From JAPWJZ01 sp965279315 (GTDB lineage: Bacteria; Pseudomonadota; Alphaproteobacteria; Micavibrionales; UBA2020): DNA of 64,000 bases. A model generated the notes under the pieces. That model ran no database searches and was not told where the DNA came from. It saw nothing but the letters and a program-made list of their open reading frames with translations. Where the stretch lies: NCBI GenBank assembly GCA_965279315.1, contig OZ257145.1:3038001-3102000 (forward strand), read 5' to 3'. The position numbers and the translations under genes are program-made. Positions 41,737 to 50,504 of this stretch are shown here, one piece after another (within the stretch, counting starts at the first letter, position 1; each line of letters opens with the position of its first letter).

Positions 41737-43539
41737 TTATTCGTCGTTCATGCGCAAGGCCGCGATAAATGCGGATTGCGGGATTTCGACGTTGCCGTGC
41801 TGGCGCATCTTCTTCTTGCCCTCTTTTTGCTTGTCGAGGAGCTTGCGTTTGCGGCTGATGTCGCCGCCGTAGCATTTGGCGGTAACGTCCTTGCGCAGCG
41901 CCGAGATGTCTTCACGGGCGACGATCTTGCCGCCGATCGATGCCTGCACCGCGATCTTGAACAGCTGGCGCGGGATCAGGTCTTTCAGGCGTTCGCACAG
42001 CTGGCGGCCACGGCGTTCGGCCTGGCTGCGGTGGACGATCATCGACAGCGCATCGAGCGGATCGCCGTTGACAAGGATATTGAGGCGGGTCAGTTCACCC
42101 TCTTCAAAACCGTCCAGCACGTAATCCATCGACGCATAGCCGCGGCTGATGGATTTGAGGCGGTCATAGAAATCGAACACGACTTCGTTCAGCGGCAGGC
42201 GGTAAATCGCCATCGCGCGCGAACCCACCCAAGTGAGTTCAACCTGCACGCCACGGCGTTCCTGACATAGCGTGAGGATGGAGCCGAGATATTCGTCGGG
42301 CACAAAGATGGTCGCCTTGATCCACGGCTCCTCGATCTTGGCAATCCTCACCACATCGGGCATGTCGGCGGGGTTGTAGAGCTCCATGATCTCGCCATTC
42401 GTCAGGTGGATTTTATAAACCACCGACGGCGCGGTCGGGATGAGGTCGAGATTGTATTCGCGCTGCAGACGCTCCTGAATGATTTCAAGGTGCAGCAGGC
42501 CCAGGAAGCCGCAACGGAATCCCATGCCAAGCGCGGTCGAGTTTTCCGCCTCGTGGTGCAGCGATGCGTCGTTCAGGGCAAGCTTGCCAAGGCTGTCGCG
42601 CAGCTTTTCGAATTCGCTGCTGTCCACAGGGAACAGCGAGCAGAAAACCATCGGGACGGAGGGTTTGAAACCCGGCAGGCGTTCCGCGCAGGGGTTGCGG
42701 TCGTTGGTGATGGTATCGCCGATTTTCGTTTCGCCGATGTTCTTGATGCCGCAGGTGACGAAGCCGATTTCGCCGGGCTTCAGCTCGCCGGTCAGCACGT
42801 GCTTGGGCGTAAACACGCCTACGCGGTCGGCTTCATACGCCGCGCCGTTGCTCATGAAACGCAGCTTGTCCTTGATCTTCAGCGTACCTTCGACAACGCG
42901 GAGCAGGACGACGACGCCCAGATATGCGTCGTACCAGCTGTCCACCAGCAACGCCTTCAGGAGCGCGGCGGGGTCGCCCTTGGGCGGCGGCAGGCGCGTG
43001 ACGATGGCTTCCAGCAGATCATCGATGCCGATGCCGGATTTGGCGGAGGTCAGCACGGCGTTGGATGCGTCGATGCCGATGACGTCCTCGATCTGCGTTT
43101 TCACGCGCTCCGGCTCGGCGGCGGGCAAATCGATCTTGTTGATGACAGGGATAATTTCGAGGTTGTTGTCGATCGCCTGATAAACGTTGGCGAGCGTCTG
43201 CGCCTCCACACCCTGCGATGCGTCAACCACCAGCAGCGCGCCTTCACAGGCGGCAAGCGAGCGCGACACTTCATACGCGAAGTCGACGTGGCCGGGCGTG
43301 TCCATCAGGTTCAGCTGATACGTCTCGCCGTCCTTGGCCTTGTACATGAGGCGCACGGTCTGCGCCTTGATGGTGATCCCGCGTTCGCGTTCGATCTCCA
43401 TGTTGTCGAGGATCTGTTCCTTCATCTCGCGTGCTTCCAACCCGCCGCAACGCTGGATGATGCGGTCGGCAAGGGTTGACTTGCCATGGTCGATATGGGC
43501 AATAATCGAGAAGTTCCGGATGTGCTTGTGTTCTGTCAT
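41737..43539 (-). CDS. lepA: Elongation factor 4 (LepA), ribosome back-translocase GTPase
   Basis: This 600-residue translation GTPase acts on stalled or newly initiated ribosomes. The G motifs are AHIDHGKST (G1), DTPGHVDF (G3) and NKIDLP (G4). The C-terminal LepA-specific domain is present (KVDVTAKCYGGDISRKRKLL in variant form). I chose the ATG at 43539 (MTEHKHIRNFSIIAHIDHG) because it gives the family's usual N terminus; the frame is open further upstream, but that part lies over the divergent gene. Confidence 0.95.
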   Translation of the reverse strand: MTEHKHIRNFSIIAHIDHGKSTLADRIIQRCGGLEAREMKEQILDNMEIERERGITIKAQTVRLMYKAKDGETYQLNLMDTPGHVDFAYEVSRSLAACEGALLVVDASQGVEAQTLANVYQAIDNNLEIIPVINKIDLPAAEPERVKTQIEDVIGIDASNAVLTSAKSGIGIDDLLEAIVTRLPPPKGDPAALLKALLVDSWYDAYLGVVVLLRVVEGTLKIKDKLRFMSNGAAYEADRVGVFTPKHVLTGELKPGEIGFVTCGIKNIGETKIGDTITNDRNPCAERLPGFKPSVPMVFCSLFPVDSSEFEKLRDSLGKLALNDASLHHEAENSTALGMGFRCGFLGLLHLEIIQERLQREYNLDLIPTAPSVVYKIHLTNGEIMELYNPADMPDVVRIAKIEEPWIKATIFVPDEYLGSILTLCQERRGVQVELTWVGSRAMAIYRLPLNEVVFDFYDRLKSISRGYASMDYVLDGFEEGELTRLNILVNGDPLDALSMIVHRSQAERRGRQLCERLKDLIPRQLFKIAVQASIGGKIVAREDISALRKDVTAKCYGGDISRKRKLLDKQKEGKKKMRQHGNVEIPQSAFIAALRMNDE

Positions 43540-43599
43540 AATTCTTTCGTCTTTTCGGTCGATGGCGCACAATAAAGCCTTGTTTTGATTGGTGCAATG

Positions 43600-44430
43600 A
43601 TGAAATCCCGCTTCTCCCCTGTCGTTTTTATTTTCCTTATTACCGTTTTGTGCCTCGGCATGGCGGGAACGGCGCACGCCGAAGACCCCATCCCTGAAAA
43701 AATCCAGCGCAACTGGGCCGCGCCCGACTGCAGCAAATACGACGAAGCCCTTGTCCTGAGCCGTTTTTTTTACTTCCGTTCCACAAAAAAGGACATGACG
43801 CTGCTGCCAGCCGCGCTGGACGGGCAGATGGGCGACTACTGGCACCTGAAGCTGGGCAACGACATCGCCCCCGTGCGGCTGGAGGAAGACGGCGTGCTGA
43901 AAATCGGCGCCCCAAACGCCAACAGCAAGAAATCGCAGAAATGGGACGGCCTGACGCTCGACAGCACCGAGGAATATATGGGCTGCTCCAGCACCCCGAA
44001 ACTGGTGCCCAAACTGATGGTGCGCCTGATGCGCTTCATCGACCGCGTGAAACTGCAATGCACGGTATCGGTCACGAATGAATGCGCGGGCGTGCTGTTC
44101 AAGATGGCGGATGAAGACACCGACAAGAAACTGACCAGGAAAGAAATCCAGCGCGCGGTCGCCAGCACGATCATCTTCGCCGAACTGGCCGAGAAGCAGA
44201 CCGTGAGCGACAAGCAATCCCTCGACCTCATCAAGAAATCACAGGCCGACGGCGCGCTGATCGCGGATGAATTGCTGAAGACCTACGACAAGGACAATTC
44301 CAAAAGCCTCGACTACAACGAACTCATGGAAGACTTCCACGCCCCCGCCCTGCCCATCGTGAAGGAAACGCTGGTGAAGGCGGGCGCGATTTTACCGTCG
44401 TTTAAGGTGATTGCGATGGGGTTGGATTGA
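43600..44430 (+). CDS. Exported EF-hand protein
   Basis: This protein of about 276 residues has a signal peptide (MKSRFSPVVFIFLITVLCLGMAGTAHA). It carries two EF-hand-like loops near the C terminus: DEDTDKKLTRKEI and YDKDNSKSLDYNELM, each with the D-x-D-x-[DN] pattern and a final Glu. It should bind calcium in the periplasm. Two start codons occur in tandem (43597 and 43600). It is divergent from lepA with about 57 bases between starts. Confidence 0.78.
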   Translation: MKSRFSPVVFIFLITVLCLGMAGTAHAEDPIPEKIQRNWAAPDCSKYDEALVLSRFFYFRSTKKDMTLLPAALDGQMGDYWHLKLGNDIAPVRLEEDGVLKIGAPNANSKKSQKWDGLTLDSTEEYMGCSSTPKLVPKLMVRLMRFIDRVKLQCTVSVTNECAGVLFKMADEDTDKKLTRKEIQRAVASTIIFAELAEKQTVSDKQSLDLIKKSQADGALIADELLKTYDKDNSKSLDYNELMEDFHAPALPIVKETLVKAGAILPSFKVIAMGLD

Positions 44431-44452
44431 TAAGCGATATAAAGGTATATGA

Positions 44453-45034
44453 ATGCTTCCAAGAATAGTTTCAATTACCGCTTTTTTGTTTTTAATTAAT
44501 TTTCACGCCTATGCCTACTCCTCCGAGGCCTGCGCCCCATCACTGGTCGAGAAAGCTGAAAAAGGAGAAACCCTTTCTCAAACTTATCTCGCATGGTGTT
44601 ACAGCGAAGGGCATGGCTTTGAACAAGATAACAAGGAAGCCTTTAAATGGTATTCCAAAGCCGCTGTTGCAGGGAATGCCTTTGCCCAAAATAACCTCGG
44701 CATAATGTTATTGAGCGGAAACCCTTATAAGAAAAACGAAGAACTCGCCGCCCAATGGTTTATGCAAGCTGCAATGCAGGGAAATGCCGAAGCGCAGTTC
44801 AACCTTGCTACCGCCTACAGGCTGGGACAAGGAGTACAAAAAGATGAAAAACTGGCATTAAAATGGTACAAAGAAGCTGCCTATAAAAACCATCCGTATG
44901 CCATGAACTCCTTGGCTTACATGTACCGCAACGGATTGGGCATGGATGCGCCAGACATTAAAAAAGCCGATTACTGGCGCAGGCATGCCATGCAAGCCAC
45001 CGATCAGGCCATGAAGAAATCAAGCAAACATTAG
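44453..45034 (+). CDS. Exported Sel1-like repeat protein
   Basis: This 193-residue protein has a signal peptide (MLPRIVSITAFLFLINFHAYAYS) and three to four Sel1-like repeats: AWCYSEGHGFEQDNKEAFKW, LGIMLLSG..KKNEELAAQW, LATAYRLGQGVQKDEKLALK and LAYMYRNGLGMD. Such proteins mediate protein contacts. It lies 22 bases after the EF-hand gene and is more AT-rich than it. AAAGG before the ATG serves as the ribosome binding site. Confidence 0.8.
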   Translation: MLPRIVSITAFLFLINFHAYAYSSEACAPSLVEKAEKGETLSQTYLAWCYSEGHGFEQDNKEAFKWYSKAAVAGNAFAQNNLGIMLLSGNPYKKNEELAAQWFMQAAMQGNAEAQFNLATAYRLGQGVQKDEKLALKWYKEAAYKNHPYAMNSLAYMYRNGLGMDAPDIKKADYWRRHAMQATDQAMKKSSKH

Positions 45035-45073
45035 CGTCATGCGATAAGGCGGGCATGAGGGCATTGGAGGCGG

Positions 45074-46072
45074 TTAAGCCTTCTGCGCCCCGGCCGCCCG
45101 CTTCAAACGGTCGTTGATGGCGATCCCCAGACCTGTCTCCGGTATATCCATGACCGCGATGCCAGAGAAATTTCCTGCGTCCAATTGATGCAGCATCGAG
45201 AAGAGATTTGCGGCGGCGGTGGTGAGGTCGCCGGTTTCGCTGAGGTTCATGAGCGCGCCTGCGGGCAGATCGCGGGCAGCGCCGCCGCCCTTGATGCCCA
45301 TGAATTTGATGGAGCCGAAGGCGAGCAGCGCTTCGCCCGGCGCGACATCGACAGCCTTGAGGCGTAGCGGCGTGCGGGGCGCGTAGTGTTTCAGCAACTG
45401 GCCGGGGGATTTGGGCGCGTCGGTCACGGCCTCGAATTCCACATCGATCTTCATGCCCAACTGCATTTCGATATCTTCGCGCGTGATGCCGCCGGGGCGG
45501 AGCATGACGGGCGTCTTGCCGGTCAGATCCAGCACGGTTGATTCCAGTCCCACGGCCGATTTGCCGCCCGCGAGGATCAGCCCAGCGCGGTCGCCAAGGC
45601 TGTTCGCCACATGCTGCGGCGTGGTGGGGCTGAGACTGCCCGAGGCATTCGCGCTGGGCGCAGCGATGGGGCGCCCCAGCGCGGCGATCAGCGCACGCGC
45701 GACCGGATGCACCGGTGCACGCACCGCCTGCGACGGCAGCCCTGCACTGGTCAGCAGCGAGAGTTTCGCATCCGCACGGCGCGGCAAAATCAACGTCAGC
45801 GGCCCCGGCCAGAACAAGGATGCCAGCAGCGCGGCGCGGTCGTTGAACTCGACGATTTTCTCGGCATCGGTCTTGTCGTTCACATGGACGATCACGGGGT
45901 TGAAGCTGGGACGGCCCTTGGCCTCGAATATCTTCGCGACCGCCGTATCGTTCGTGGCATCCGCGCCAAGGCCATAGACCGTTTCGGTCGGGAAGGCGAC
46001 GAGTGCGCCGCTGAGAAGTCTTTCGGCTGCGCGTTTTATATTATCTTGTGTCGCATTCAGGATTTCAGGCAT
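45074..46072 (-). CDS. L-threonylcarbamoyladenylate synthase (TsaC/Sua5)
   Basis: This 332-residue protein makes threonylcarbamoyl-AMP for the t6A37 modification of tRNAs. The YrdC core has GALVAFPTETVYGLGADA, KIFEAKGRPSFNPVIVHV and a KSTVLDLTG-like segment (GLESTVLDLTGKTPVMLRPG). The extra C-terminal domain makes it Sua5-like in length. The start at 46072 is supported by GGAG 9 bases upstream; that site sits on the edge of a dispersed repeat, and the longer open frame through the repeat is not likely coding. Confidence 0.92.
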   Translation of the reverse strand: MPEILNATQDNIKRAAERLLSGALVAFPTETVYGLGADATNDTAVAKIFEAKGRPSFNPVIVHVNDKTDAEKIVEFNDRAALLASLFWPGPLTLILPRRADAKLSLLTSAGLPSQAVRAPVHPVARALIAALGRPIAAPSANASGSLSPTTPQHVANSLGDRAGLILAGGKSAVGLESTVLDLTGKTPVMLRPGGITREDIEMQLGMKIDVEFEAVTDAPKSPGQLLKHYAPRTPLRLKAVDVAPGEALLAFGSIKFMGIKGGGAARDLPAGALMNLSETGDLTTAAANLFSMLHQLDAGNFSGIAVMDIPETGLGIAINDRLKRAAGAQKA

Positions 46073-46084
46073 GTCATGCCACTC

Positions 46085-46194
46085 CGTCATGCCCGCCTTG
46101 CGCGGGCATCCAGAAGCGCGTCTGCGCGTCACATGAGTCAGAGTCATATGACGGCTGGACAGCCTTCTGGACCCCCGCGCAAGGCGGGGGTGAC
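46085..46194. repeat. Dispersed palindromic repeat, family 1, copy C
   Basis: The left arm CGTCATGCCCGCCTTGCG (from 46085) and right arm CGCAAGGCGGGGGTGACA (to 46194) face one another about 45 bases apart, each forming its own hairpin. The core matches copies A and B. It lies between anmK and tsaC/sua5 on the same strand and reaches into the ribosome binding site of the latter. Confidence 0.8.
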
Positions 46195-46216
46195 AAGGAA
46201 GGAGAAAATATATTAA

Positions 46217-47302
46217 TCACGCCGCATCCGCCACATGATTGAGCTTGCCGCCCACCATCGGTTGCGGGACGCCGGTGGTTTTCGGGAAGCTGATCGGCAA
46301 CCCGCGATAGCTGCGGACGGCCATGTATGCAAATGCTTCCGCCTCGACCGCGTCGCCATTCAATCCAATTTCATCAATCGAAATGACCGGTACGCCGAGT
46401 TTCTCGCGCAGCATTTTCATGATGGTGGCGTTCAGGCGTCCGCCGCCCGCGACAATCCATTCCTTCGGCTTTTCGGGCAGGAAGAACAGGGCGTTTTCAA
46501 CAGCGCCGACGGTGAAGGCCGCGAGCGTCGCCGCGCCATCTTCGACCGACAAATCTTTCCATGCCGCAGATACAAACGCGTTGCGGTCGAGCGATTTCGG
46601 CGGTTTTTCGCAGAAGAATTTATGGTTCAGCAATTCGCGCAGCACAGCGTCGTTCACTTTGCCGCGCGCGGCGGCCGCGCCGTTTTCATCGTGCTTTTGG
46701 CCGGCTTTCTGCAGCATCCAGTCGTCGATCAGCGCATTGCCGGGACCCGTATCGAACGCGATGACTTCACGGCCGACATAGGTGACATTCGCCACGCCGC
46801 CGATATTCAGGAACGCAAGCGGCGTTGCGCGGCCTGCCGCGATGGCCTGATGGTAAACGGGCACCAGCGGCGCGCCCTGCCCGCCTGCCTGTACATCGGC
46901 GGTGCGGAAATCGTTCACGACGGGAATGCCGGTCAGCTGCGCGAGCAATGCGCCATCGCCCAGTTGGCACGTCCATTTTTTTTCGGGCGCATGCGCCACT
47001 GTCTGGCCGTGGAAACCGATCAGGTTCACATCCGCCGGTTTCATATTGTGCTGCTTCAGCAATGCCTTCACGACATCGGCCTGCGCGATGGTGATTTCGC
47101 GCTCCACATCGCGGGTCATTTCAACTTTGTCCTGCGTGATGTTGAGCACGGCGCGGATTTTCTGGCGCAGCGCGTCGTCATAGGGGACAGTCAGGAAACC
47201 GAGGCGCGCGATATGCTGTTCGCCATCCGTTTCGATCAGGGCGGCGTCGATGCCGTCCAGTGAAGTGCCGCTCATCAGGCCGATAACATGAAATTTTTCC
47301 AT
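46217..47302 (-). CDS. anmK: Anhydro-N-acetylmuramic acid kinase
   Basis: This 361-residue enzyme phosphorylates and hydrolyses 1,6-anhydro-MurNAc during cell wall recycling. Signature parts are GLMSGTSLDGIDAALIETDG, IGFHGQTVAHAP, NIGGVANVTYVG, FDTGPGNALIDDW and WIVAGGGRLNATIM. Length is normal. It is followed by the repeat and the tsaC/sua5 gene. The nearby tyrS on the other strand is a common alphaproteobacterial neighbour. Confidence 0.94.
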   Translation of the reverse strand: MEKFHVIGLMSGTSLDGIDAALIETDGEQHIARLGFLTVPYDDALRQKIRAVLNITQDKVEMTRDVEREITIAQADVVKALLKQHNMKPADVNLIGFHGQTVAHAPEKKWTCQLGDGALLAQLTGIPVVNDFRTADVQAGGQGAPLVPVYHQAIAAGRATPLAFLNIGGVANVTYVGREVIAFDTGPGNALIDDWMLQKAGQKHDENGAAAARGKVNDAVLRELLNHKFFCEKPPKSLDRNAFVSAAWKDLSVEDGAATLAAFTVGAVENALFFLPEKPKEWIVAGGGRLNATIMKMLREKLGVPVISIDEIGLNGDAVEAEAFAYMAVRSYRGLPISFPKTTGVPQPMVGGKLNHVADAA

Positions 47303-47344
47303 GCCTCAAGAATGCCCCTGCCGTTCAACGCTGTAAACGATTAT

Positions 47345-47932
47345 TTAGAACCTGCGGCGGTATGCGCCGCGGGGGCGGCTGGAGCGGGGTTCATCCTGCG
47401 CAGGTGCTTGCGGCAATGTGCCGCCGAATGCCTTGGAAACCCTTTCGATTTCCTCCGCTAGGCGGCAATAGGCCAAGCCTTGTTCGGCAATCGCCGCGCT
47501 GCCGGGGCGGTCGGGGAAATAGCCGCTCATGTCTTCGCGCACCTGCGCCGCCGATTTCAGCTTGCCGGACAGGTTGTCCAGCTGGTCGGTCGTGTAATGC
47601 GACGGGATAGTGGCTTCGGTCAGGTTGGCGACGAACGCATCGCCCAGCTGGCGCAGCACGCGGGTGGTGTGTTCCAGCGTGTAAACGCCGTCATTCGACT
47701 TGAAATCCTGCCGCATGAACGTATCGAAAACGCCCGCCATGCTTTCCAGCAATTCCGCGCGTTCCAGCGCCGTATTGGCGACGAAACGCATCATATAACC
47801 GAATTCACGCGCCAGTTTTTCGCCCGCCGCGATGAAGCGCGAGAACTTGCTGCGGTCTTCAAGGCCGGATGCCGCGTCGTTGAAATCGCGGATAATATCC
47901 AGCTCGTTGCGTTTGTCCCGGCTCTGGGTCAT
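47345..47932 (-). CDS. Hypothetical 195-residue protein
   Basis: A soluble, mostly helical protein that starts MTQSRDKRNELDIIRDFNDA and ends in a basic, arginine-rich tail (SSRPRGAYRRRF). No family recognised. It lies 42 bases upstream of anmK on the same strand. A clear promoter (TTGACA and TATAAA, 18 bases apart) lies 39-68 bases upstream of the start. Confidence 0.7.
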   Translation of the reverse strand: MTQSRDKRNELDIIRDFNDAASGLEDRSKFSRFIAAGEKLAREFGYMMRFVANTALERAELLESMAGVFDTFMRQDFKSNDGVYTLEHTTRVLRQLGDAFVANLTEATIPSHYTTDQLDNLSGKLKSAAQVREDMSGYFPDRPGSAAIAEQGLAYCRLAEEIERVSKAFGGTLPQAPAQDEPRSSRPRGAYRRRF

Positions 47933-47970
47933 GGCTGCCTTCGGCGTTTTTTATGATTTAACAGTCTGTC

Positions 47971-48000
47971 TTTATACACTTTTGCCTTTTATTATGTCAA
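47971..48000 (-). promoter_or_regulatory. Sigma70-type promoter for the 47345-47932 gene
   Basis: On the minus strand TTGACA (48000-47995) and TATAAA (47976-47971) are 18 bases apart in an AT-rich stretch. Transcription would run into the unknown gene and likely anmK. Confidence 0.6.
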
Positions 48001-48084
48001 TAATAAATGCCGCCATCTGACATAAAATATTGAATAAACAGGATAAAAATGAAATTATGGCGGCCACAGGAAAGGCAGGAAATA

Positions 48085-49329
48085 ATGCGCTCGGAATTCG
48101 TCAAGGTTATGCAGGAACGCGGGTTTTTGCACCAATGCACCGATCTGGATGGATTGGACAAGAAACTGACCGAGGGCATCGTCACCTGCTACACCGGCTA
48201 TGACGCGACCGCAAAAAGCCTGCATGTGGGCAGCCTGCTGTCGATCATGATGATGCGCTGGTTCCAGAAACTGGGGCACAAGCCGATCGTGTTGATGGGC
48301 GGCGGCACGACCAAGGTCGGCGACCCGTCCGGCAAGGACGAAAGCCGCAAGATTTTGACGGAGCAGGATATCGCCGACAATATTTCCGGCATCGAAAAAG
48401 TCTTCGCGAAATTCGTGAAATTCGGTTCGGGCGCGACCGATGCGGTGATGGTCAACAACGCCGAATGGCTCGACCGCATCAACTACATCGAATTCCTGCG
48501 CGATTACGGCCGGCATTTCACGATCAATAAAATGCTGACCTTTGACAGCGTGAAGACGCGGCTGGAGCGCGAACAGCCCCTCACCTTCCTTGAATTCAAT
48601 TACATGATTTTGCAGGCCTATGATTTCGTCGAACTCAGCCGCAAATATAACTGCACGCTGCAATTCGGCGGGTCGGACCAGTGGGGCAATATCGTGAACG
48701 GCATCGAGCTGGGCCGCCGCACGGATCAGAAAGATTTGTACGGCTTCACCACGCCGCTGCTGACCACCGCATCGGGCGCGAAGATGGGCAAATCGGCCTC
48801 GGGCGCGGTCTGGCTCAATTCCGACATGCTGAGCGCGTACGACTATTACCAGTTCTGGCGCAACACCGAAGACGCCGATGTGGGCCGCATGCTGAAATAC
48901 TACACCGAATTGCCGATGGACGAGATCGCGCGGATCGAAGCGCTGAAGGGCGTCGAGATCAACGAAGCAAAAAAAATTCTGGCGCTGGAAGCAACCCGCA
49001 TGTGCCACGGCGACAAGGCCGCCAACGACGCCGCCGAAACCGCCCGCAAGACGTTTGAAGAAGGCGCCTCCGCCGAAGGCCTCCCCCGCATCGCCCTGCC
49101 GCGTGCAAAGCTGGAGGAAGGCATCCCCGTTTTCGTGTTGTTCAAGGAAGCAGGATTGGCGACATCCGGCGGTGAAGCCCGCCGCCTGATCGCCGGCGGC
49201 GGCGCGCGCGTGAACGACGAAAAGGTCGAGAGCGACACCCGCGTCATCACCATCGCCGACCTGAATGCCGAAAAAGCCATCAAGCTGTCGGCGGGGAAGA
49301 AAAAGCATGCGTTGGTGGTGGTGGAGTAG
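48085..49329 (+). CDS. tyrS: Tyrosyl-tRNA synthetase
   Basis: This 414-residue class I synthetase charges tRNA-Tyr. It has the HIGH-like motif HVGSLL, the tyrosine pocket YTGYDAT and the KMSKS-like motif KMGKSASG. A C-terminal S4 RNA-binding domain follows (LATSGGEARRLIAGGGARVND). The start at 48085 (MRSEFVKVMQERG) is favoured by AGGCAGGA 4 bases upstream; an ATG 36 bases earlier is less likely. Confidence 0.95.
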   Translation: MRSEFVKVMQERGFLHQCTDLDGLDKKLTEGIVTCYTGYDATAKSLHVGSLLSIMMMRWFQKLGHKPIVLMGGGTTKVGDPSGKDESRKILTEQDIADNISGIEKVFAKFVKFGSGATDAVMVNNAEWLDRINYIEFLRDYGRHFTINKMLTFDSVKTRLEREQPLTFLEFNYMILQAYDFVELSRKYNCTLQFGGSDQWGNIVNGIELGRRTDQKDLYGFTTPLLTTASGAKMGKSASGAVWLNSDMLSAYDYYQFWRNTEDADVGRMLKYYTELPMDEIARIEALKGVEINEAKKILALEATRMCHGDKAANDAAETARKTFEEGASAEGLPRIALPRAKLEEGIPVFVLFKEAGLATSGGEARRLIAGGGARVNDEKVESDTRVITIADLNAEKAIKLSAGKKKHALVVVE

Positions 49330-49341
49330 TCTGCAGATATA

Positions 49342-49752
49342 ATGAAACACGCAGAAACACTGGAACAATTTTTAGAGCGCGCCGCCCAAATCTTGTTTCC
49401 GAACAGGGAATGGGATTGCGAGCCGAAGACCTTAAGCGTGAAAACACGGGCGTGTGACAATGATACTCCACTGCATATTGCAGCGGGATGGGGTGACAGA
49501 CATGCAATTAATTTGTTGCTAAACGCCGGAGCAGAAGTAAATGCGCAAGGTGATATGAGCTTAACCCCTCTACACACAGCTGTATCAAGGAATCATACTC
49601 TAGCTGCAGAAGCTTTACTTCAGGCTGGCGCTAATCCTGATGCTGTAGATGAGTTCCGCAGTACACCACGACAAAGGGCGGAAGAAAAAGGTAATCAAGA
49701 AATGATTAAACTGTTCAAAAAGTACAAAAAAAATAAAGACCAAATAGCATAA
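49342..49752 (+). CDS. Small ankyrin-repeat protein
   Basis: This 136-residue protein holds about three ankyrin repeats: DTPLHIAAGWGDRHAINLLL, LTPLHTAVSRNHTLAAEALL and a degenerate STPRQRAEEKGNQEMIKLFK. It has no signal peptide. Its composition is markedly more AT-rich than tyrS, which ends 12 bases upstream. No good ribosome binding site is visible, so translation may depend on tyrS. A strong terminator follows. Confidence 0.78.
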   Translation: MKHAETLEQFLERAAQILFPNREWDCEPKTLSVKTRACDNDTPLHIAAGWGDRHAINLLLNAGAEVNAQGDMSLTPLHTAVSRNHTLAAEALLQAGANPDAVDEFRSTPRQRAEEKGNQEMIKLFKKYKKNKDQIA

Positions 49753-49783
49753 AAAAGCCCCGGCATAAACCGGGGCTTTTTTT
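49751..49783 (+). terminator. Rho-independent terminator after the tyrS-ankyrin unit
   Basis: AAAAAAGCCCCGG, a six-base loop and CCGGGGCTTTTTTT form a strong stem with T-run. The A-run on the left lets it also work for the convergent minus-strand gene ending at 49801. Confidence 0.9.
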
Positions 49784-49800
49784 ATTCAATCCGAAGAAAA

Positions 49801-50334
49801 TCAGACCGCTTCCGTTTCCTTCACGCGCGGGCGGAGGAAGCTCTGGTCGAGGTCCTCCATCGCGCCTTCGGGGATGCTCGGCTGCTGCGCGCCGGGCTGG
49901 GCGACGTTGGGCTGCTCGACCGACATTTCGGGCGGCTGTTCTTCGTTGCCCTGCGGCTGCTGCTGGTGCTGCTGCGGCGGGTTGTACTTGTTATACTCTT
50001 CGGTCATTTCGTTGATCATGCGCTGGTAGTGCTCGGCATGCTGCAGGTAGCTTTCCGCCAGCACGCGGTCGCCCGACGACATCGCGTCGCGCGCCAGCGT
50101 GGTATATTTTTCGTTGATCTGGTAGGCGTTGCCGCGAATGCGCACTTCGGGGCCGTTGCTGTCGAAGGTCTGCATGCGGGGGTTGACGCGACCGCGACCG
50201 CCGCCGTTATTCCCGCCGCCGCTGTGGTGGTTTCCGCCACCGCCCGCATTGTGGGTCGTGTGATTGCCGCTGCCGCCGCCATTATTCGGGCGTCCGCGGA
50301 ATCGTCTTCCGTTGTTATTGTTATTGTGTCTCAT
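49801..50334 (-). CDS. DUF4167 domain protein
   Basis: This 177-residue protein starts with an Asn-, Gly- and Arg-rich disordered tail (MRHNNNNNGRRFRGRPNNGG). The conserved DUF4167 core follows (VRIRGNAYQINEKYTTLARD, YLQHAEHYQRMINEM). The remainder is Gln- and Pro-rich. This alphaproteobacterial family regularly follows prmC, as here. RNA binding is suggested by the tail, but the function is unknown. Confidence 0.88.
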   Translation of the reverse strand: MRHNNNNNGRRFRGRPNNGGGSGNHTTHNAGGGGNHHSGGGNNGGGRGRVNPRMQTFDSNGPEVRIRGNAYQINEKYTTLARDAMSSGDRVLAESYLQHAEHYQRMINEMTEEYNKYNPPQQHQQQPQGNEEQPPEMSVEQPNVAQPGAQQPSIPEGAMEDLDQSFLRPRVKETEAV

Positions 50335-50504
50335 GCGGTTTTTTTCACTTCGCTAAAAGTTGGTCCCAATTCCGGCTCAAACGGCCGATCCCCTATGCTG
50401 CCTGCCCTTGTATCCGGGACACCACTTTTATGCAGGAGCAATAACGCTATGTTAGCTTATGTGCGATTCTCTTGGGAAGCGGAATTTATAAAAGCCGTTC
50501 AAAT

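Noticed and set aside
43540..44217. Extension of lepA upstream into the EF-hand gene
   Set aside because: The extra 226 residues have shadow composition opposite an exported protein gene; LepA length and N terminus fit the ATG at 43539.
46072..46147. Longer N terminus for the TsaC/Sua5 protein
   Set aside because: The added residues come from the palindromic repeat; a good ribosome binding site precedes the inner ATG at 46072.
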